From Xylanibacter ruminicola (lineage in GTDB: Bacteria; Bacteroidota; Bacteroidia; Bacteroidales; Bacteroidaceae), in the NCBI RefSeq assembly GCF_900142525.1, contig NZ_FRBD01000015.1:61922-125921 (forward strand): a stretch of DNA of 64,000 bases, read 5' to 3'. The notes below the pieces were generated by a model. That model did not search any database. It saw nothing but the letters and a program-made list of their open reading frames with translations, and had not been told where the DNA came from. Made by a program: the position numbers and the translations under genes. Each line of letters begins with the position of its first letter. Position 1 is the first letter of the stretch. Below are positions 32,796 to 41,901 of the stretch, piece after piece.

Positions 32796-35700
32796 ACGCT
32801 TGGTAGTGTTATAATCATAAATGTTGTGTTATCTTGAATCGTGGCATATATGCCGCATCCGCGACGGTTGGTAGCCTCGCCCAGGTCGCGTACTATCTGG
32901 CGACAGAGCAGGTAAGGCAGATGATCCTTCGACGGGGTGAACAGCTCGGCAGCCTGCGTATCTGTAAGTTTCAGCTCAGGCATAGGCACGCGTACCTCGA
33001 TATATCCGCCATCGCGCTTGGTATATTCGGGCTGCAGCTTCTGACCGGCCATCTTTCGGAGTATGTCGAACAGATAGCGCACCAGCGTTTCATCGCCCAG
33101 GATATCATGGTGCAGCGGCTTGAGATGCAGGCGGGTGCGCTCTGTCTGCTTCAGAGCCTGCTCGCTCAGCACGCCATAGAGTTCGCGATAGTAGGTGGTT
33201 ACCTCGCTAAGCGACTCCATATCGCCGCTATCAAGCAGCTGCTGGATGCGCGAGGGGTAATACATCGTCTCGTGCTTGAGTGCCGACAGACAGTTGTCGA
33301 GCACGGCATTCGACACATGCAGGTTGCTATCGTCGAGTTCGGCACGGCGCAAGTCGTCGTCGAGCAGTTCCAAGTCGGTGATTCGTTGCTGTTCGCGCAT
33401 AAACCGCTCGTACAGGCGGTGGCGATAATACAGCAGGTAATAGGCCGGAATGATGGAGATAAACAGCAGTACGCAGAGAATAATGGCTATCGTGGTGTTG
33501 GTTTGCGACTGCTGCATGGTGGCGCAGTATTCGCCCAGTGTATTATCGGCCGACATCTCCTTAAAGAGCTGCGTGTATATCTTGTTGTTGTAGCTATATA
33601 GCTGCCACTGGTGCAAGGCCAGAGCGGCTACAGCACTCTCGTTACGAATGTCGAGAACGATGTGATAATTGGTCTTGATACTATCGTGGAACCACTTGAT
33701 TTCGGGTGGCATCAGCGATGGATTGCCCAGCTGACGCATCAGATATCGGCCATGTGGCTCTTGCTCCAGATAGTGCTTATTCAGGTAATAACGGCACAAA
33801 TCGGCAAACTGCAGCGTCTTCTCGTACTCGCCATTGATATTGCAGAAGTAGGCGCTATCGGAGTAGATGCTGGCCATGCCAAGAGCGTCGATCTTATCGG
33901 GCTGAGCCGAGGCAGTGAATAGTGAACAGTGAATAGTGAATAACAGGACGATGGTGCGGGCGATGCCTTTAGGCAGCCTGAAAAACAGCTTAGAGCCCTT
34001 GTTCAGGGTGCTGGTGGCACCGATATGGCAAACACCGAATATCTGACTGATTTTGCGATACTTCTCGATAATGCCTTTGCAGTTAAGCAGGCCGAAGCCA
34101 TGACCGCCTTCTATCTTGTGGTCGAACAGATGCTCTAACTGATTGCTGGTCATGCCACGTCCGGTATCCTCGACAGAAATCTCTACATAGTCTTTGCATA
34201 CCTGAGCCGATACATCTACCCTACCGTCTTTTTCGGTAAACTTACGTGCGTTATCGGCCAGCGTATTGAGCATAAACAGCGTCAGCACCTTGTCGGCTTT
34301 CACTACGGCATCGGTAGGCTCTACATGCAGCTCAACGCCCTTCATCTGGAACGACTTCTTGCCTTTGGCCAGCACATCGAACAGAGGCTGCAGCTGGAAG
34401 CTCTCGATATGCAGACTGAGCTCGCCCTGACGCAGCTGAATCCAGTAGGTAAGCACATCGTTATACTCGTTGATCTGGTCGATGAGCTCACGGATATAAG
34501 TCATTCGCTCCTCACGGTTATGATCGTCAAGTCGGTCGACCTCGTGAATCATACGGTCGATGAATGGCGTGATGTTGCACACGAGCGAGACTTTGGCTCG
34601 CTGCTCCAGATTCTTGCGCTCATTATTCTCTACCTGCAGCAGCTTGACAGCCAGTTGCTCGCTCTTCTGCTCATAGAGGTTGTCGGGTTCCTCGGTTTTC
34701 GACTGTTTCTTGTTCAGGTGGTTGAACAGCCACAGCGAGAACAGCAGCAGTACAATGGCCAGAACCACGGCTATAAGCATGAGGTTGAGCTGATTAAGCT
34801 GCTTCTCGTACTGATAGGCACGCGCCTCAAGCTGACGGTCCTGACGGGTTGTCTCCTGCAGGTCGAGATACATATTGCGGTTCTGATCGCTCTGCACCTT
34901 ATTATCCATAGCGGCATAGGCCACGCTGAGCTGCTCGCGGATGGATGCCACCAGATCGGGGGCCTGATTGATGATGCTATCAGACAAAGCCTGCTCCAGA
35001 TTATAGAGTGCCGACTGGTAATCGCCTATCTGACGATAGCACGACGCCAACGTACGGTAGGCACCAGCTATCTGATACACATCGCCATAACGCTCAAATA
35101 TCTCCAAAGCGTTCTCGGCCAGGAATCCAGGCAGCATCTCCTCGTCTACCCCCACGGGATTGATGAACTTCATGGCAGGCAGATTATCGTCAACCAATTG
35201 CTGACGGTATTCAGGATCCATCAGATGCTCTGACAGGGCCTCAAGGGCCTGACCGGCAAAGAAGGCGTATCCGCCTTTACGGGCCGTGAGGAAACAGCGC
35301 ATCAACTTGTCGAACTCCTGCTGGTTTATCTCCTGCTGGGAGCCATGGGTAATGATGCCGCCAGCACCTATGTTATACAGGTAGTTAAGATATTGTGCGC
35401 TATCCTTCTGAACCTCGCTCTCGTTGATGGCTGAAAGCGCCTTGATGGATTGCTGCTCAAGACCCACATAATAGTAATAGGTGGAGTTGACGATGGCATA
35501 TTCTGTTTCGGCGTAGAGCAACTGGCGCAAATCGCGCTCGTTTAGCTGCTCTCGCTCTTCGTTTATTCTGCTCAATGTGCGATTGGCCATCTCACGATAT
35601 TCGTGGAATTCGCGATTCCTTGAACGTCGCTGGCACAAGCGCATCTGCTGTACATAGCTTATCAGCTGTTGTATCTGATTATCAGTGGTTTCTACGGCTT

Positions 35701-35956
35701 CGTTCAACTGTTTCTCAGCGTCGATATAGCGCATCCTGACGATGTTGACGAAGGCCATATTGTTGAGTGCCTCAGCCTTACCTGCCGGATAATTCTCGGC
35801 CAACTGGTAAGCCCGTTTGGCAATGTTTTCGGTAGAATCGATGTTGCGATAGTGATAGGCATAGGATTGAGAGTTCAGCTTGTCCACCGTTTGCCTATCA
35901 GGGTGCGAACAGGCTGAGAAAAGTATGGTTATGAGGATGAGTAGTTGATATTTCAT
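32777..35956 (-). CDS. DUF5112/DUF5113-type sensor histidine kinase lipoprotein
   Basis: The ATG at 35956 gives a 1,059-residue protein with lipoprotein signal (LITILFSACSHP). N-terminal helices (30-390) form TPR-like repeats, the presumed periplasmic sensor. A membrane helix (MLIAVVLAIVLLLFSLWLF, about 395-415) leads to a coiled region and a HATPase core with N box LNTLADNARKF, G1 DTGRG and G2 GHGFGL. The last 360 residues carry a second hydrophobic segment (VLLFTIHCSLFTASAQ), another helix region (IAIILCVLLFISII) and a DUF5113-type C-terminus. No typical H-box with a strong histidine motif was seen. It precedes the response regulator in one operon. Confidence 0.75.
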   Translation of the reverse strand: MKYQLLILITILFSACSHPDRQTVDKLNSQSYAYHYRNIDSTENIAKRAYQLAENYPAGKAEALNNMAFVNIVRMRYIDAEKQLNEAVETTDNQIQQLISYVQQMRLCQRRSRNREFHEYREMANRTLSRINEEREQLNERDLRQLLYAETEYAIVNSTYYYYVGLEQQSIKALSAINESEVQKDSAQYLNYLYNIGAGGIITHGSQQEINQQEFDKLMRCFLTARKGGYAFFAGQALEALSEHLMDPEYRQQLVDDNLPAMKFINPVGVDEEMLPGFLAENALEIFERYGDVYQIAGAYRTLASCYRQIGDYQSALYNLEQALSDSIINQAPDLVASIREQLSVAYAAMDNKVQSDQNRNMYLDLQETTRQDRQLEARAYQYEKQLNQLNLMLIAVVLAIVLLLFSLWLFNHLNKKQSKTEEPDNLYEQKSEQLAVKLLQVENNERKNLEQRAKVSLVCNITPFIDRMIHEVDRLDDHNREERMTYIRELIDQINEYNDVLTYWIQLRQGELSLHIESFQLQPLFDVLAKGKKSFQMKGVELHVEPTDAVVKADKVLTLFMLNTLADNARKFTEKDGRVDVSAQVCKDYVEISVEDTGRGMTSNQLEHLFDHKIEGGHGFGLLNCKGIIEKYRKISQIFGVCHIGATSTLNKGSKLFFRLPKGIARTIVLLFTIHCSLFTASAQPDKIDALGMASIYSDSAYFCNINGEYEKTLQFADLCRYYLNKHYLEQEPHGRYLMRQLGNPSLMPPEIKWFHDSIKTNYHIVLDIRNESAVAALALHQWQLYSYNNKIYTQLFKEMSADNTLGEYCATMQQSQTNTTIAIILCVLLFISIIPAYYLLYYRHRLYERFMREQQRITDLELLDDDLRRAELDDSNLHVSNAVLDNCLSALKHETMYYPSRIQQLLDSGDMESLSEVTTYYRELYGVLSEQALKQTERTRLHLKPLHHDILGDETLVRYLFDILRKMAGQKLQPEYTKRDGGYIEVRVPMPELKLTDTQAAELFTPSKDHLPYLLCRQIVRDLGEATNRRGCGIYATIQDNTTFMIITLPSVWKISK
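33913..33940. repeat. In-frame 14-mer repeat inside the histidine kinase gene
   Basis: Two copies of CAGTGAATAGTGAA (plus strand), translated on the minus strand as part of LLFTIHCSLFTAS. The element supplies most of the second hydrophobic segment between the ATPase core and the DUF5113 part. Confidence 0.7.
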
Positions 35957-36055
35957 AAATTGAGTAATGTAAAGGAATGGAAAGGAATAAAAGGGAATAA
36001 AAAGGAAGTTAAAGGGACGTATGTTCTGCGACTTCATCAAGGGTTGGGGTAATGT

Positions 36056-36099
36056 CCCTTTCACTTCCCTTTCACTTCCCTTTCACTTCCCTTTCACTT
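36056..36099. repeat. Four 11-bp repeats between eda and the kinase gene
   Basis: Four copies of CCCTTTCACTT directly after the eda stop codon, with related purine-rich sequence (AAAGGAAGTTAAAGGGAC) about 40 bp away that can pair with it (AAAGGGAC/GTCCCTTT). It may form the eda terminator or a leader hairpin of the kinase operon. Confidence 0.7.
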
Positions 36100-36113
36100 C
36101 CTTTAAAATCCCT

Positions 36114-36782
36114 TTAACTTCTGGCGGTAGCTATATAACCGAGTGCTTCTTTGCACTTATCGGTAACGTACTGCCAGTCGCCAGCCTTTACCTTATCGCC
36201 AGGGAAGAGCTTAGAGCCCATACCTACGCAGTAAACACCAGCCTTGAACCACTTAGTGAGGTTCTCCTCCTCGGGAGCTACACCGCCAGTAACCATGATC
36301 TTTGACCAAGGCATTGGAGCCTTCAGGCCCTTCACCATGTTTGGACCAACTACATCGCCAGGGAACACCTTAGTGAGGTCGCAGCCCAACTCCTGAGCCT
36401 TACCAATCTCGCTAACAGTCATACAACCTGGGCAGTATGGAACCAATCGGCGGTTGCATACAGGAGCAATCTCAGGGTTGAACAGAGGACCAACCACAAA
36501 GCAGGCACCCAACTGCAGATACATAGCTGCTGTAGGAGCATCGACTACTGATCCGATACCAAGAGCCAGCTCGGGGCACTCCTTATCGGCCCACTTTACC
36601 AACTCACCAAATACCTCCTGAGCAAAGTCGCCACGGTTAGTGAACTCGAATGCGCGCACACCACCCTCGTAGCAAGCCTTTACCACATTCTTACATGTCT
36701 CAAGATCCTTATTATAGAAGACGGGCACCATACCGGTATCACCGATCTTCTTCATAACTGCTAATTTATCAAATTTTGCCAT
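36114..36782 (-). CDS. eda: KDPG/KHG aldolase
   Basis: A 222-residue class I aldolase that splits 2-keto-3-deoxy-6-phosphogluconate into pyruvate and glyceraldehyde 3-phosphate (also acting on 4-hydroxy-2-oxoglutarate). Features are the N-terminal [18 protein letters not shown] with the active-site region, [20 protein letters not shown] and KVFPGDVVG containing the Schiff-base lysine. It lies 12 bp after kdgK; together they perform the last two steps of hexuronate breakdown begun by UxaA across the divergent promoter. Confidence 0.92.
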   Translation of the reverse strand: MAKFDKLAVMKKIGDTGMVPVFYNKDLETCKNVVKACYEGGVRAFEFTNRGDFAQEVFGELVKWADKECPELALGIGSVVDAPTAAMYLQLGACFVVGPLFNPEIAPVCNRRLVPYCPGCMTVSEIGKAQELGCDLTKVFPGDVVGPNMVKGLKAPMPWSKIMVTGGVAPEEENLTKWFKAGVYCVGMGSKLFPGDKVKAGDWQYVTDKCKEALGYIATARS

Positions 36783-36794
36783 AATCCTTATTTA

Positions 36795-37817
36795 TTAGCG
36801 CTGAACGCGACCATTAGCATTACCACCGGCAAGAGCCTCAACCTCTTCGACAGATACCAGGTTGAAGTCGCCATTGATAGTGTGCTTGAGTGCAGAAGCT
36901 GCAACAGCAAACTCCAGAGCCTCGCCCTGAGTAGCCTTTGTGAGCAGACCGTGAATCAAACCACCTGAGAATGAGTCGCCACCACCAACACGGTCGATGA
37001 TAGGATTAATCTCGTAGCGCTTGCTCTGGTAGAACTCCTTACCATCGTAGATAAGAGCCTTCCAGCCGTTGAAGGTAGCGCTGTAGCTCTCACGCAGTGT
37101 AGAAACCACATACTTGAAGCCAAACTCCTGCATCATCTGCTTGAAAATACCCTCGTAACCGGCAGCATCAGTCTGTCCACCCTCTACATCAGCATCGGGT
37201 TTGAAACCAAGACAGAGTTCTGCATCCTCCTCATTTCCGATACAAACGTCAACGTATTTCATCAATGGGCGCATAATGCTGATAGCCTTCTCGCTGGTCC
37301 AAAGCTTCTTGCGGAAGTTCAGGTCGACAGATACGGTTACACCATGACGCTTAGCAGCCTCGCAAGCCAACTTGGTGAGCTCGGCAGCCTTGTCGCTGAT
37401 AGCTGGTGTAATGCCACTCCAGTGGAACCAGGCAGCACCTTCCATAATCTTATCGAAGTCGAAATCCTCAGGATTAGCCTCGGCAATTGATGAGTGTGCA
37501 CGGTCGTAGATAACCTTTGAAGGACGCATTGAAGCGCCTGTCTCAGCATAGTACAGACCTACACGATCGCCACCACGAGCCACAAACTCTGTGTTAACAC
37601 CATAACGGCGCAGAGCGTTAACAGCAATCTGTCCGATTTCGTGCTTAGGCAGCTTTGAAACAAAGTAAGCCTGATGTCCGTAGTTAGCCACGCTGATTGC
37701 TACATTAGCCTCACCACCACCAGGGATGATGCGGAAAGATTCACTCTGAATGAAACGGTCGTTGCCCTGAGGCGACAGGCGAAGCATAATCTCGCCCAAA
37801 GTTACAATTTTTGCCAT
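36795..37817 (-). CDS. kdgK: 2-keto-3-deoxygluconate kinase (PfkB family)
   Basis: The ATG at 37817 (MAKIVTLGEIMLRLSP) gives 340 residues, a normal length for the family. PfkB signatures are GGGEANVAI (33-41) and DRVGGGDSFSGG (about 274-285, catalytic Asp in GGGD). It phosphorylates 2-keto-3-deoxygluconate to KDPG, which Eda cleaves. Assignment to KDG rather than another sugar rests on the eda and uxaA neighbours. A good promoter lies upstream, divergent from the LacI-type gene. Confidence 0.88.
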   Translation of the reverse strand: MAKIVTLGEIMLRLSPQGNDRFIQSESFRIIPGGGEANVAISVANYGHQAYFVSKLPKHEIGQIAVNALRRYGVNTEFVARGGDRVGLYYAETGASMRPSKVIYDRAHSSIAEANPEDFDFDKIMEGAAWFHWSGITPAISDKAAELTKLACEAAKRHGVTVSVDLNFRKKLWTSEKAISIMRPLMKYVDVCIGNEEDAELCLGFKPDADVEGGQTDAAGYEGIFKQMMQEFGFKYVVSTLRESYSATFNGWKALIYDGKEFYQSKRYEINPIIDRVGGGDSFSGGLIHGLLTKATQGEALEFAVAASALKHTINGDFNLVSVEEVEALAGGNANGRVQR

Positions 37818-37871
37818 TGCTTTGTTTGATTTTTTTGAATTATTTCTTTTTCCTTTTGTTCGTTTGTGTGG

Positions 37872-37902
37872 CAAAGATACGTAGATTTTTCGAGCCGAGC
37901 AA
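37872..37902 (-). promoter_or_regulatory. kdgK-eda promoter
   Basis: Minus-strand TATCTTTG (37872-37879) with TTG at 37900-37902, 20 bp apart. Confidence 0.7.
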
Positions 37903-37935
37903 ATTTTTACGCAATTTTCTCAGATAAATCTTACG

Positions 37936-37946
37936 GAAACGATTTC
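37936..37946. promoter_or_regulatory. Possible operator between the divergent promoters
   Basis: GAAA-CGA-TTTC is a short inverted repeat with a CG centre, midway between the kdgK and regulator promoters. LacI-family operators are often such palindromes, but arms of four bases could be chance. Confidence 0.25.
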
Positions 37947-37970
37947 GAAGCAATTATTTACATAAGATGT

Positions 37971-38000
37971 TTGGTGAATCAAAAAAAAAGTGTACCTTTG
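37971..38000 (+). promoter_or_regulatory. Promoter of the LacI-type regulator and uxaA operon
   Basis: TTG at 37971-37973 and TACCTTTG at 37993-38000, 19 bp apart, 20 bp before the regulator ATG. Confidence 0.7.
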
Positions 38001-38019
38001 CCAAAAATTTGTTAGAATT

Positions 38020-39087
38020 ATGGCCAAGGAGAATATTACTATTAAGGATATTGCGGCACGTGCTGGAGTGTCGACTGGTACTGTAGACCGTGTTCTGCAT
38101 AACCGCCCTAATGTGTCGAAAGCTGCTCTCGAGAAGGTTAACAAGGCCCTCGAGGAAATGGATTATCGCCCTAACATGTACGCGAGCGCGCTAGCGTATA
38201 ATAAAGAATATCAGTTCTATCTGGTACTGCCCAAGCACGAGCAGGAGGCATACTGGGACGAGATTGAAGAGGGTGCTTTGGCTTGTACGGAGTTCCGTCG
38301 TGATTTCGGCATCAAGCTCAAATTCATTTATTATGAGCGATTTAATCCTCCCGCATTCACCAAGATGGCGCGTGAACTGTTCTCGGCCAAGATAGATGGT
38401 GTGATCATGGTGCCATCGACACTGGAACAGACACAGCTTTTCACAGCGAAACTGACAGAACGTAATATCCCATACGTATTACTCGACTCGTATATGCCTG
38501 ACCTGAAACCACTATCGTTCTTCGGACAGGACTCTTTTGCCAGCGGCTATTTTGCAGCAAAGATGCTCATGCTGATTGCTAACAAAGAAAAAGAGATTGC
38601 CCTGATGAAGCAGACGCGCGACGGTATCGTGGGATCAAAGCAGCAGGCTAACCGTGAAACAGGTTTCCGTCATTATATGGTAGACCACTTTCCACAAATC
38701 AAGATTACCGAGGTAGACCTGCCTCTGGACGAGGATCACAAGGATTACGACGGTATTCTGGAGAAATTCTTCACAAGTCATCCTCAGGTGCATCATTGCA
38801 TCACATTCAATTCAAAAGCTCACATTGTAGGCGATTTCCTGTTCCGCAGCAATCGTCGTAACGTGCAGATCATGGGTTACGATATGGTGGCTAAGAACGA
38901 GGCTTGCGTGCGTAATGGCAGCATATCGTTCCTTATTGCGCAGCATGCTTACCAACAGGGTTATGCCAGTGTTGACGCGCTGTTTAACGCCATCGTGATG
39001 AAGCGTGCCGTTAACCCCGTTAACTACATGCCTATCGAGATACTGACAAAGGAGAACGTAGATTTCTATCGCAGAACAGCGATTTAG
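38020..39087 (+). CDS. LacI-family transcriptional regulator of hexuronate genes
   Basis: The ATG at 38020 (MAKENITIKDIAARAG) gives 355 residues. The N-terminal helix-turn-helix ITIKDIAARAGVSTGTVDRV and hinge region are typical of LacI proteins. The rest is a periplasmic-binding-protein-like sensor domain, with IDGVIMVPSTLEQ and YDMVAKNE segments. It likely senses a uronate or aldonate intermediate and controls both its own strand (uxaA, antiporter) and the divergent kdgK-eda unit; this is inferred from position. Confidence 0.85.
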   Translation: MAKENITIKDIAARAGVSTGTVDRVLHNRPNVSKAALEKVNKALEEMDYRPNMYASALAYNKEYQFYLVLPKHEQEAYWDEIEEGALACTEFRRDFGIKLKFIYYERFNPPAFTKMARELFSAKIDGVIMVPSTLEQTQLFTAKLTERNIPYVLLDSYMPDLKPLSFFGQDSFASGYFAAKMLMLIANKEKEIALMKQTRDGIVGSKQQANRETGFRHYMVDHFPQIKITEVDLPLDEDHKDYDGILEKFFTSHPQVHHCITFNSKAHIVGDFLFRSNRRNVQIMGYDMVAKNEACVRNGSISFLIAQHAYQQGYASVDALFNAIVMKRAVNPVNYMPIEILTKENVDFYRRTAI

Positions 39088-39123
39088 ATTTTAGATTAAA
39101 CATTAAATAATATAAAAGGAAAA

Positions 39124-40614
39124 ATGCAAGCTACTTTTTTAAAGATTAATCCGGCTGACTCGGTTGTAGTCTGCCTTGAGCCCAAGAAGAAGGGCGATGT
39201 TATTGAAATTGATGGCAAAACCATCACAGTGAATCAGGATACTCCAGCAGGCCACAAGGTACTTATTAAGGACGTGGCCGAGGGTGAGAACATTATTAAA
39301 TACGGCTACCCTATCGGACATGCTATGACAGCTCTCAAAGCCGGTGATTGGGTAAACGAGAATAATCTGAAGACCAATCTGTCGGGCACACTCGAGTACA
39401 CATATAATCCTGTGTCTGAGCCACTTAAGATAGGTAAAGAGAACCGTACCTTTAAGGGATATATTCGTAAGAATGGCGACGTAGGCATTCGCAACGAGGT
39501 TTGGATTGTGCCTACCGTGGGCTGTGTGAACGGCATCGCCGAGCGCCTGGTTAAGCAACTGCAAAAAGAAACCAATTGCGAAGGAGTAGACAACATCTAC
39601 GCCTGGCATCACAATTACGGATGCTCACAGCTCAGTGAGGATCACGAGAACACCCGTAAGGTGCTTCGCGACATCTGTCTGCACCCCAATGCTGGTGCCG
39701 TACTGGTACTCAGTCTGGGATGCGAGAACAACCAGCCAGAGGACTTTATGGCTATGCTGGGCGACTATGACAAGGACCGTATTAAACTGCTTGTTACCCA
39801 GCGTGTAGACGACGAGATGGAGGCAGGCATGCAGATGCTGCGCCAGCTATACGATATAGCATCGAAAGACGAACGCACCGAAGTGCCCGTTAGCAAGCTG
39901 CGTGTGGGATTGAAGTGCGGCGGTAGCGATGGATTTAGTGGTATCACCGCTAATCCGCTTGTGGGCGAATTCAGCGACTGGCTGGTGGCTCAGGGCGGCA
40001 CATCGGTACTAACAGAGGTTCCTGAGATGTTTGGTGCAGAGACCATTCTGATGAACCGTTGTACCAGCGAAGAGCTGTTTAACCAGACTGTTTCGATGGT
40101 AAACAACTTCAAGAACTATTTCCTGAGTCACGGCGAGCCCGTGGGCGAGAACCCAAGTCCAGGTAACAAGGCCGGTGGAATCTCTACACTTGAGGATAAG
40201 GCGCTGGGCTGCACCCAGAAGTGCGGTAAGGCTCCTGTTAGCGGCGTAATGGAATATGGCGACCGCCTGCAGAATTCAGGCTTGAATCTGCTTTCGGCTC
40301 CTGGCAATGATCTTGTGGCTTCTACTGCCCTAGCCTCTTGCGGATGCCATCTGGTGCTGTTCACCACAGGACGTGGTACACCTTTCGGCACATTCGTTCC
40401 AACCATGAAGATTGCTACGAATCCCGATTTGGCACGTCGCAAGTCAAACTGGATTGATTTCTCGGCAGGTCAACTCATCGAGGGTCGCACCATGCAGGAG
40501 CTGGTTCCAGAATTCATCGACAAGGTATTGGCTGTAGCTAGCGGCGAACCCGCCAAGAACGAGGTTAACGACTATCGCGAAATATCAATATTCAAAAACG
40601 GAGTAACGCTATAA
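39124..40614 (+). CDS. uxaA: Altronate dehydratase
   Basis: A 496-residue UxaA-family dehydratase that converts altronate to 2-keto-3-deoxygluconate in galacturonate breakdown. It has an N-terminal SAF domain (residues 1-75), then the family core: GYIRKNGDVGIRNEVWIVPTVGCVN, HNYGCSQL, VLSLGCENN, LKCGGSDGFSG and FTTGRGTPFG. Conserved cysteines suit an iron-dependent enzyme. It lies 36 bp after the regulator and touches the antiporter gene. UxaB and UxaC are not in the window. Confidence 0.92.
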   Translation: MQATFLKINPADSVVVCLEPKKKGDVIEIDGKTITVNQDTPAGHKVLIKDVAEGENIIKYGYPIGHAMTALKAGDWVNENNLKTNLSGTLEYTYNPVSEPLKIGKENRTFKGYIRKNGDVGIRNEVWIVPTVGCVNGIAERLVKQLQKETNCEGVDNIYAWHHNYGCSQLSEDHENTRKVLRDICLHPNAGAVLVLSLGCENNQPEDFMAMLGDYDKDRIKLLVTQRVDDEMEAGMQMLRQLYDIASKDERTEVPVSKLRVGLKCGGSDGFSGITANPLVGEFSDWLVAQGGTSVLTEVPEMFGAETILMNRCTSEELFNQTVSMVNNFKNYFLSHGEPVGENPSPGNKAGGISTLEDKALGCTQKCGKAPVSGVMEYGDRLQNSGLNLLSAPGNDLVASTALASCGCHLVLFTTGRGTPFGTFVPTMKIATNPDLARRKSNWIDFSAGQLIEGRTMQELVPEFIDKVLAVASGEPAKNEVNDYREISIFKNGVTL

Positions 40615-41892
40615 ATGAAGAAAGGTATCACAGCATTATCACCCATCATAGTCTTTGTACTATTCTATTTAGTCACCAGCATTATCGCCGGTGACTTTTA
40701 TAAAATCCCCATCACGGTGGCTTTTATGGTATCAAGCATCTACGCCATTATCATATTCAGAGACAGGCCCTTGATGCAGCGTATCAACAGCTACAGCCGT
40801 GGTGCGGCTACCGAACAGATGATGCTGATGATATGGATATTTGTGCTTGCAGGCGCTTTTGCTCACTCAGCAAAGAGCATGGGCAGCATCGACGCCACCG
40901 TTAATCTAGCACTCAGTTTTCTGCCTGCACAGATGATTTTTGCAGGTATGTTTCTTGCAGCATGTTTCATCTCACTGAGCATAGGTACCAGCGTGGGTAC
41001 TATTGCTGCGCTTACACCTATAGCAGTGGGATTGGCTCAAGAAACCGGTACCGACTTGGCCATGATGACAGCTATCATCGTAGGAGGATCACTGTTTGGC
41101 GATAACCTATCGTTTATATCCGATACCACCATTATGGCAACTCAGACTCAAGGATGCCGACTAAGTGATAAATTCAGGGTGAACAGCTTTTTAGTATTCC
41201 CTGCTGCCATCGTAATCCTAGTGGTTTACGTATTCCTTGGTCAGGGCACACATGCTCCTCAGCAGATAGGCCCTGTAGAATGGATTAAGGTAGTGCCCTA
41301 TATCACCGTACTTGTTACAGCCATCTGTGGCATGAACGTGATGGCAGTGCTCACGCTGGGCATCATACTCTGCGGTATTATCGGACTTAGCACAGGCAGT
41401 TTCCAGGATGTGTATCAGTGGTTTGGTGCTATGGGCGACGGTATCATGAGTATGGGTGAGCTAATCATTGTGACAATGATGGCTGGCGGCATGCTAGAAC
41501 TCATCAAGCAACAAGGCGGCATCGACTTCATTATTCGTCAGCTAACACGCCGTGTCAGCAGCAAGCGTGGTGCCGAACTCAGCATAGCCGCCCTGGTATC
41601 GCTGGTAGATATGTGTACCGCCAATAACACGGTGGCTATACTTACCGTAGGCGACATATCAAAACAGATAGGCGACCGATACGGCGTTGATAATAAGAAG
41701 TGTGCGTCTATTCTCGACACCTTCTCATGCTTTGTTCAGGGCATCATCCCCTACGGTGCACAGTTACTGATTGCAGCAGGATTGGCAGCTATCAGCCCCG
41801 TATCAATGCTACCATACATATATTATGCGTATGCACTGGGATTGGCGGCTCTGCTGGCCATTCTATTCCGTTACCCCAAACGCTACTCTTAA
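40615..41892 (+). CDS. NhaC-family Na+/H+ antiporter-type transporter
   Basis: A 425-residue membrane protein with about 11-12 predicted helices and NhaC-family signatures (SIGTSVGTIAALTPIAVGLA; GGSLFGDNLSFISDTTIMATQ; CTANNTVAILTVGDI). The family exchanges Na+ for protons or moves organic acids. The start codon follows the uxaA stop with no gap, so expression is tied to uronate use; uptake of a sugar acid or pH/Na+ balance during acid use are both plausible. No other uronate transporter is visible nearby. Confidence 0.8.
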   Translation: MKKGITALSPIIVFVLFYLVTSIIAGDFYKIPITVAFMVSSIYAIIIFRDRPLMQRINSYSRGAATEQMMLMIWIFVLAGAFAHSAKSMGSIDATVNLALSFLPAQMIFAGMFLAACFISLSIGTSVGTIAALTPIAVGLAQETGTDLAMMTAIIVGGSLFGDNLSFISDTTIMATQTQGCRLSDKFRVNSFLVFPAAIVILVVYVFLGQGTHAPQQIGPVEWIKVVPYITVLVTAICGMNVMAVLTLGIILCGIIGLSTGSFQDVYQWFGAMGDGIMSMGELIIVTMMAGGMLELIKQQGGIDFIIRQLTRRVSSKRGAELSIAALVSLVDMCTANNTVAILTVGDISKQIGDRYGVDNKKCASILDTFSCFVQGIIPYGAQLLIAAGLAAISPVSMLPYIYYAYALGLAALLAILFRYPKRYS

Positions 41893-41901
41893 AGACAGAC
41901 A

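Noticed and set aside
34325..35233. 302-codon plus-strand frame inside the histidine kinase
   Set aside because: Antisense to a gene with clear TPR and kinase motifs; the product is rich in Leu, Ile and Gln with no domain.
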